DNA of 64,000 nucleotides. Source: Azolla caroliniana. Its lineage: Eukaryota; Polypodiophyta. Location: the NCBI GenBank assembly GCA_043228905.1, contig JBHGNT010000010.1, forward strand, positions 11,594,001 through 11,658,000. Reading direction: 5' to 3'. Below are positions 58,547 through 64,000 of the stretch, piece after piece (the first letter of the stretch is position 1; every line of letters starts with the position of its first letter). The notes beneath the pieces are model-generated. The model did not search any database and had not been told where the DNA came from. It saw nothing but the letters and a program-made list of their open reading frames with translations. The position numbers and the translations under genes were made by a program.

Positions 58547-60670
58547 CTCAACTTGAGGTTCCGCCTGCTCCGACGGATCTACGCTCCAGCTTCTCCTGGC
58601 TCCATGCCTCGCTCGCGCTCCTCGGCCTGTTCGACTCCGCGCGCTTCGACCCTTCCGGTCGGCTTGTCTGTTCCCACGGCTCTTCATAGCTCCCTTGCTG
58701 TCGCGGTGTTGGCGCTTCTCCTACTGCCTTCTTTTCCGCTTGGCCCTCGGTTGATTCAGTGTATCTGAATCAAACATCTGAACCGACTCGGCTACCTCCG
58801 ATCGGTTTTCGCTCTCGTTCGAGTTGGCGGTCTCCAACTCGTCTTCGGTCTTCTTGCCCTTGACGGTGTCATCTCCCCCATGCGTGGTTGGCTTCGACTC
58901 TTTCTTTCGGCTGCTCCCCTTATGTCCGCTTTGGGACTCTTCCGCGGATCCGCCCTCGGCTTCTTCAGCCGATCTAAAGTCGAATTCGTCATCCGACTCG
59001 GCACTACGGTCTTTTCCGCTCCTTTCTTGCTCCCTTCCGTGATCATCTGGGACGTCTCTCCCCCTCAAGTTCGGCATGTCGAGATGACGAAACCCAAGCG
59101 CACCCGAGAATTGTTGCAACTTGTCCAGACCAAGAGGCTTGGTGAAGATGTCGGCGGTCTGCCGATCCGTCAGAACATACTGAAGTTTGACTTCACCAGA
59201 AAGGACACGCTCACGGACAAAATGGTAGTGCACCTCAATGTGCTTGGTCCGTGCATGGAAGACTGGGTTCTTTGCGAGCTGGATGCTGCTGAGGTTGTCG
59301 CAGTAGATCATCATCAGAACAAACACCTCCACCTGCAGATCCTTAAGTAGCTGCTTCAACCATATGGCTTTGCATGTCGCTACAACCGTTCCTGTATACT
59401 CGGCTTCGGTGCTCGATAGTGCAACTGTCGGCTACTTCTTGCTACTCCACGCTATCGCGGCAGTCCCACGAGAGAACGCGTATCTAGACGTGGATCGACG
59501 ATCGGCGGCGTTGCCAGCCCAATCAACATCGGTGTAGCCGACCAATTGCGGGGCTAGACCAGTCCGAAATAGCAGTCCCCAGTGCTTAGTGCCGCTTACG
59601 TACCGTAGTACGCGTTGCGCACACTGAAGGTGCTCCTCGGTAGGTCGCGCCATAAACTGACTGATCACCTCGACCAGATAACTGAGATCGGGTCGGGTGA
59701 TTGTCAAGTAAATAAGGCTTCTGACAATTTGTCAGAACCTCGTCGGGTCACAAACCTTTCCGGAATTGGGACGAAGCTTGACGTTTCTATCGAGAGGAGT
59801 CGAGACGGACTTACAGTCGGCCATCCTGAATTTGAAGTGCATATTCAACGCGTAATGGCATTGGCTGATCAATATGCCTTCGGGGGTATGGATCACTTCG
59901 ATCCCGAGGAAGTAATGAAGATCCCCTAAGTCCTTTATGTCAAACGATGCCGCAAGCTGGAGCTTCACGCGGTCAATTTCACCTAGGTCGGTGCCGGTGA
60001 TGACCAAGTCATCAACATATAGTAAAATACTGACTGGACCGAGTCGACCTTTCCGGATGAACAGGGAAGAGTCCGATTTCGACGTTGCAAAGCCCATCCG
60101 ACGCAGTTGCTGCGTGATCTTCGCGTTCCAGGCACATGGGGCTTGCTTCAGTCCGTAAAGGGACTTCTTCAATCGGCACACCGCCGAAGTGTTCGTTCTG
60201 GAGTGAAATCCGGGGGGTTGTACCATGTACACTTGTTCCTCAAGCTCACCTTCTAGGAACACATTCTTTACATTCATCTGATGTAAGTGCCACCCCTTGG
60301 CCGCCGCTACCGCGAGCAAAACACAGACGGTCGTCATCTTCGCAACCGGCACAAACGTCTCATCGTAGTTGATGTCGTGTTTCTGCGCGTAGCCTTTCAC
60401 TACTAACCGGGCCTTGTATCGGTTGACCGAGCCGTCGGTGTTGTACTTGACCTTGTACACCCACCCACATCTGATCAGCTTCACACCCTTTGGTGCATCA
60501 ACCAGGTCCCAGGTCTCGTTTTCCGCCAATGCGTGCATCTTTGCCTCCATCGCAGCGTGCCAATTCGCGTCCTTAGCCGCCTCTGCATAGCTCTCCGGCT
60601 CACGCACTTCCGCTACACGGGTCATGTACGCATAATGATGCGCCATGTACTCGTTGTATCTGAACCACAC
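58547..60670 (-). pseudogene. Copia-7 RT, RNase H and charged tail
   Basis: RT frame 60670-59732: [53 protein letters not shown] and KDLGDLHYFLGIEV. A stop near 59730 is followed by frame 59707-59432 (TITRPDLSY; YTDVDWAGNAADRRSTSRY). The rest of RNase H and the tail are in 59359-58721 (YCDNLSSIQLAKN; ADIFTKPLG; then an acidic stretch SAESDDEFDF and EDELETANSNESENRSEVAESVQ). The internal polypurine copy is 59058-59069. The charged tail is open for about 110 residues before its stop. Confidence 0.92.
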
Positions 60671-60859
60671 AACTGGGTTCTTTTGGTCGGTAGATCGGCG
60701 TAATCGGTCATTACCCTATATGGAGGTCTTCTCGGCTGACGCGGACTTCGCTCTTGAAGACTCGTCGCCGCTTCCCTCGGAGTCGAACTCGCGTCGGCCT
60801 GATTCGTTCCTATCCATGCTGGAATCCGACACCTTCTTCTTCCCTTTCTCTTTGCACGT

Positions 60860-62329
60860 AAGCCGTCTCCTCGGCTTCCAGCGCGGGTAATGCATGGATT
60901 CCTGCGCGGGTTATAACACTTATAACCCTTCTGCTCGTCCGAGTAACCGACCAAGATACATTGTGGTGCCACCGTCAGTAGAGTTGAGGATGAACATCCT
61001 CCCATCTCTGCGCCCTTGCGCAATAATATGGCCTTCTTCCTCAATGAAGCACCCGAGGTGTGTAAACCGAACCTGCATCCCTTGGTCGACGATCTGCCCG
61101 ACCGACACCAGATTCTTCGTGATGGTCGGGACATGTAACACGTTCATATGTTTCCCTTTTTTCCCGACATAGCTCAAGGGAACTTCACCGACATTCGCGA
61201 TCGGATGCAGAGTGTCGTCTCCGGTTGCGACTACTCCTGGTTGCGTCGGTTTCTCAAGGTATGAGAACCACTCCTCATGGCACGTCATGTGGTTTTACGC
61301 GCCGGAGTCGACGTACCACACCTCTTCCGAGTTTAGGGTGATCTTCTTCATTGAGTTTGCTTCGTGTCTCGTCACGAAGAGTGACCCTTTTCCGCCTTTT
61401 CCGGATCCTTCGGCGTAGTGCGATCGCTACCAGTTTCCTTTGTTGGTATGTCCGGAACCAGATCCAGAACCGGTCCCCTCCAACTCGACACACTTTTTCC
61501 AACACTCGCTCTCCCTGTGGCCTTTCTTACCACAATACCAGCATTCCGCGGCGGATTTCCCTTGCCGGTTCTCGTCGCCTCGACTCCCCCTGTTTCCGGA
61601 GGGTCCGGAATTGCAATCGACACCACTTCGGTGCCTTCTTCCTTAATCCCGTCAGACGCCTCCATTGCGTACCGACTCGCCTCATCCGCCACAACCACGG
61701 GGCCGCTCTCCCTCTGTGTACAACATCTTGTTGTTGGCATGCGTGCTTGTCGGCGCACCCGCGTGGTTCTCCTCTATAAGGAGCATCGACTGTAAGTCGA
61801 AAAACGACGGCGTATTCTCCCAGGTACACACAACAGTTCAGAATGCTCCGAATGTTGACACCAAACCCCCGAGACAGACCTGGACCATCTCTATTTCCTC
61901 GATGTTCACATCGATGGAGCCTAAGGAGTCGTAGATGTCCTTGATCTTCGAGGTATAGTTAGCCGCCGACAAATCGCGTTGTCGTAGGTTGCTCAACTCC
62001 TGTCGGAGCTGAAGCTTCCTGGCTGTGGTGCTCGCGGCGAAGATCTTCTTCATATTTTCCCACGCACCCTTTGGCGTTTTTGCATCCCGAATGTAGCTTA
62101 ATAGCTGTTCGCCCACACAAGACGCGAAACAGTACAACACTCTGCTTGCCGATTATTCCCACGCTGGGAAGTCTTTGTGTGTCGAATCGGGTGCTGTGTC
62201 ATTTGCTCCATCGACATAGCTCTAGTAACCGTGTCTGAGCAGGTACTGGTGCATCTTGTAAGACCAAGATGTGTAGTTGTTTCTGTCGAGCTTCTCCGTC
62301 GGAAGCGAGCTAGCCATGCCTCTGTCCAT
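60860..62329 (-). pseudogene. Copia-7 gag and protease
   Basis: Gag starts at 62329 (MDRGMASSLP). It is frame-broken near 62140, then LLSYIRDAKTPKGAWENMKKIFAAS and QRDLSAANYTSKIKDIYDSL continue to 61838. The CCHC-type knuckle is near 61500-61545. The protease region follows (frames 61505-61275 and 61288-60920; MTCHEEW, TGDDTLHP, ITKNLVSVGQIVDQGMQVRFTHLGCFIEEEGH). At about 60960 the frame passes from the RDGRMFILNSTDGGTT segment straight to CILVGYSDEQKGYKCYNP, so the integrase is missing. Confidence 0.9.
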
Positions 62330-62411
62330 CGGTTTTGTTGTTCTTCTTCGTTGGTTTTCCCTTCAAGTAAAGTCGGCTGCAGAGGTTCTCAACCCTCACG
62401 CTCTGATACCA

Positions 62412-62500
62412 TGAAAAGAGTGTCATGTGGAAGCAATATAGGAGACAAAACAACAGAAGACGCAAGTTTAATGGAAAGCTTGGGTTTGCATAGTACGCAC

Positions 62501-62549
<49 letters not shown>

Positions 62550-62842
62550 AGCACAAGAACTTAATTCAAAAATAATACTCAATCTGTACATAGGATGTGC
62601 TCAGTGAGCACTTTTATACAAGCCCTGACAATCGGGCTGACACAAGTACTGACAGTACTTGATTGCTCATAAATGAGCCTCGACACTTACTCCCAAAACT
62701 ATTCCTTACGAGGAATATCTTTCAAAAGGCCTCGCGGTTTATGCACCGCTACGACCATGTTATGCGTACCGAGTTTACGCACCCAATTTACGCACTAGTT
62801 ACGCATCGTATTACGCACAAATGTTGAGCTTGTCTCTCAACA
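62412..62842 (-). repeat. Copia-7 5' LTR
   Basis: 431 bp, the mate of 58128-58534. The length difference comes largely from a (GA)n run at about 62506-62547. Confidence 0.93.
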
Positions 62843-62869
62843 GTTCTCAACCCTCGTGCTCTGATACCA

Positions 62870-63299
62870 TGTAAAGAATACGCTTGCGGAAGCTAAAACA
62901 AACCAACATTATCGGATAGCAATAGAACGCAGACGCAAGTTTAATGGAATCTTGAGATTACACAGTATACAAGGGAGAGACAGAGAGAGCAGAACATAAA
63001 CTGTATTCAAAATAATAGCACTTTGTACATAGAATGTGCTCAGAGAGCACTTTTATACATGTTCATTTAAGGACTAACAGAAGTACTGACAAGGTACTTC
63101 AATGCTCATACGAGCGATTGGCATTGACTCCCAAAAATATGCATACGTATTAGGCTAGATTCGTAGGCCTCCAACGGCCTACCAGTTACAATCTGATCCG
63201 GCTTCTGGTTCCGGATACCATCCTAACACCGATCCGGATACCGATTCGGCTCTGGCTTATTCAGCCGATCCAGATCTGGTTGAGCTTACTCTCTCAACA
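62870..63299 (-). repeat. Copia-3 5' LTR
   Basis: 430 bp, the mate of 42830-43271, flanked outside by TGTCG (63300-63304). The adjoining primer-binding site (plus-strand GCTCTGATACCA, 62858-62869) is separated from the rest of the element by Copia-7. Confidence 0.92.
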
Positions 63300-63304
63300 T
63301 GTCG

Positions 63305-64000
63305 TATGCGTAAGAGGTCAATTTCTGAATTGTGTATTACGTTCACCCTTGTCTTGCATGTTTCGTGTGCGTAGAGGCTATATGCCTCGATTACGTATCT
63401 TGATTACATCATTCGTTGGCTATGTTATGTTACAATTTTTTTAATATATGCATACATAATCTATCATTTGTATACATATTTAATCGTATACATGTGATAA
63501 CCATGAATATGTGTATATTAGTGTTTATTACGTGATTTTGGAATATCAAATGTTGTCCTTTTTGGGTAAAGGATCTTGGTCTCCATCCTCACATTTTTTG
63601 TGAGAAAGGCGTAGTCACCATCCTTTAAACTTTTTTTTTTTGGTTATTCCCCTTGGTCACCTCAATTTCGCTACATGTTAGAATGAAACGAGCATAACCA
63701 CAATGATGTTGTGAGCATAAGGGCTTGATCCACTTCATGTGAGGTCACCTGTATGACACATGCATCCAACATTGCTCACCCGTTACATGGTTACGATGTC
63801 ACCATGAGATCATCATTACGGAAGGCATTTGTAAGGATGTAACCATGTGATGGGCAATGTGGGCCTACTACAAGAAGAGGGCTCTTGTGGCTTGACAATT
63901 ACATTGCACTTTGGGGTATGTCATCGTAATGATGAGACTTGAGGTTGGGTAACGTACCGATATAGTTTTCTTGTTAACGAAGGGGGAATAAGGTTTCTAG
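63305..64000. other. AT-rich flank beyond the nest
   Basis: It starts with the diverged GAGGT-type repeat also seen at 42440-42624. After 63420 it is AT-rich, with no coding region or recognised repeat. Confidence 0.45.

Larger units (their letters stand above)
58128..62842 (-). mobile_element. Copia-7: copia element nested in Copia-3, integrase deleted
   Basis: 4715 bp. The LTRs are 58128-58534 (3') and 62412-62842 (5'). The target duplication GTTCT is at 58123-58127 and 62843-62847. The polypurine tract is 58535-58546 and the PBS GCTCTGATACCA (plus strand) is at 62400-62411, both intact. It inserted just inside the Copia-3 primer-binding site. It is about 1 kb shorter than Copia-1 because the integrase is missing. 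Coding similarity and the TGCGTA-type U3 tie it to Copia-4. Confidence 0.95.
42830..63299 (-). mobile_element. Copia-3: oldest copia element of the nest, interrupted twice
   Basis: Its outer LTRs are 42830-43271 (3') and 62870-63299 (5'), both TG...CA. The target duplication TGTCG is at 42825-42829 and 63300-63304. The polypurine tract is 43272-43283 (minus strand) and the primer-binding site lies beside 62870 (plus-strand GCTCTGATACCA). Copia-4 (45350-56900) and Copia-7 (58128-62842) sit inside it. Its own internal sequence is 43272-45349, 56906-58122 and 62848-62869. Gag is partly deleted and the whole integrase is missing. Confidence 0.93.

Noticed and set aside
1-64000. CRISPR arrays, bacterial operons or organelle inserts
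   Set aside because: No regularly spaced identical repeats, no Shine-Dalgarno-led gene series and no organelle genes were seen; introns and copia elements mark plant nuclear DNA.

Overview
This window is nuclear DNA from a land plant. It holds three intron-rich genes with GT-AG junctions: a KH-domain RNA-binding protein of the PEPPER/FLK type, a glycoside hydrolase 123-like (DUF4091) protein, and a receptor-like kinase. They sit among LTR retrotransposons of the Ty1/copia superfamily whose primer-binding sites read TGGTATCAGA, matching plant initiator tRNA-Met. I see no bacterial, organellar or CRISPR content and no tRNA or rRNA gene. The species cannot be named from the sequence; a flowering plant is likely.

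Layout. 1-10.8 kb is repetitive: a decayed copia fragment (about 230-1012), then a broken LINE (about 1013-10833) split by a nearly intact copia element, Copia-1 (3999-9678, TSD ATATA). 10.8-12.1 kb is microsatellite-rich upstream DNA. The KH gene (+) is 12114-17014, with 6 coding exons and 431 aa. The GH123-like gene (+) is 20345-32303, with 15 coding exons and 639 aa; its tenth coding intron carries a full antisense copia element, Copia-2 (24159-29685, TSD AACAT). The kinase gene (-) is 33674-37049, with 7 coding exons and 491 aa. 37.4-42.6 kb is AT-rich and gene-poor. 42.8-63.3 kb is a stack of nested copia insertions: Copia-3 (-, 42830-63299, TSD TGTCG) was hit by Copia-4 (+, 45350-56900, TSD GTCAT) and Copia-7 (-, 58128-62842, TSD GTTCT). 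Copia-4 was hit by Copia-5 (-, 50458-56416, TSD CACCG), and Copia-5 by a solo LTR (53101-53608, TSD AATAT). Every boundary is fixed by TG...CA ends and a 5-bp target-site duplication.

The three cellular genes show no sign of acting together. All three gene models close in frame with consensus splice sites and a total length divisible by three. Copia-1, -3, -4 and -7 share closely related coding regions but have different U3 promoter blocks in their LTRs. They carry a second copy of the polypurine tract about 0.5 kb upstream of the terminal one. In Copia-1 the open reading frame runs on through this interval as a charged tail of about 180 residues past RNase H. This double-tract 3' module is the most unusual structure in the window. 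Other points of interest are the LINE architecture, the GH123-like gene, and the loss of integrase from two nested copies.
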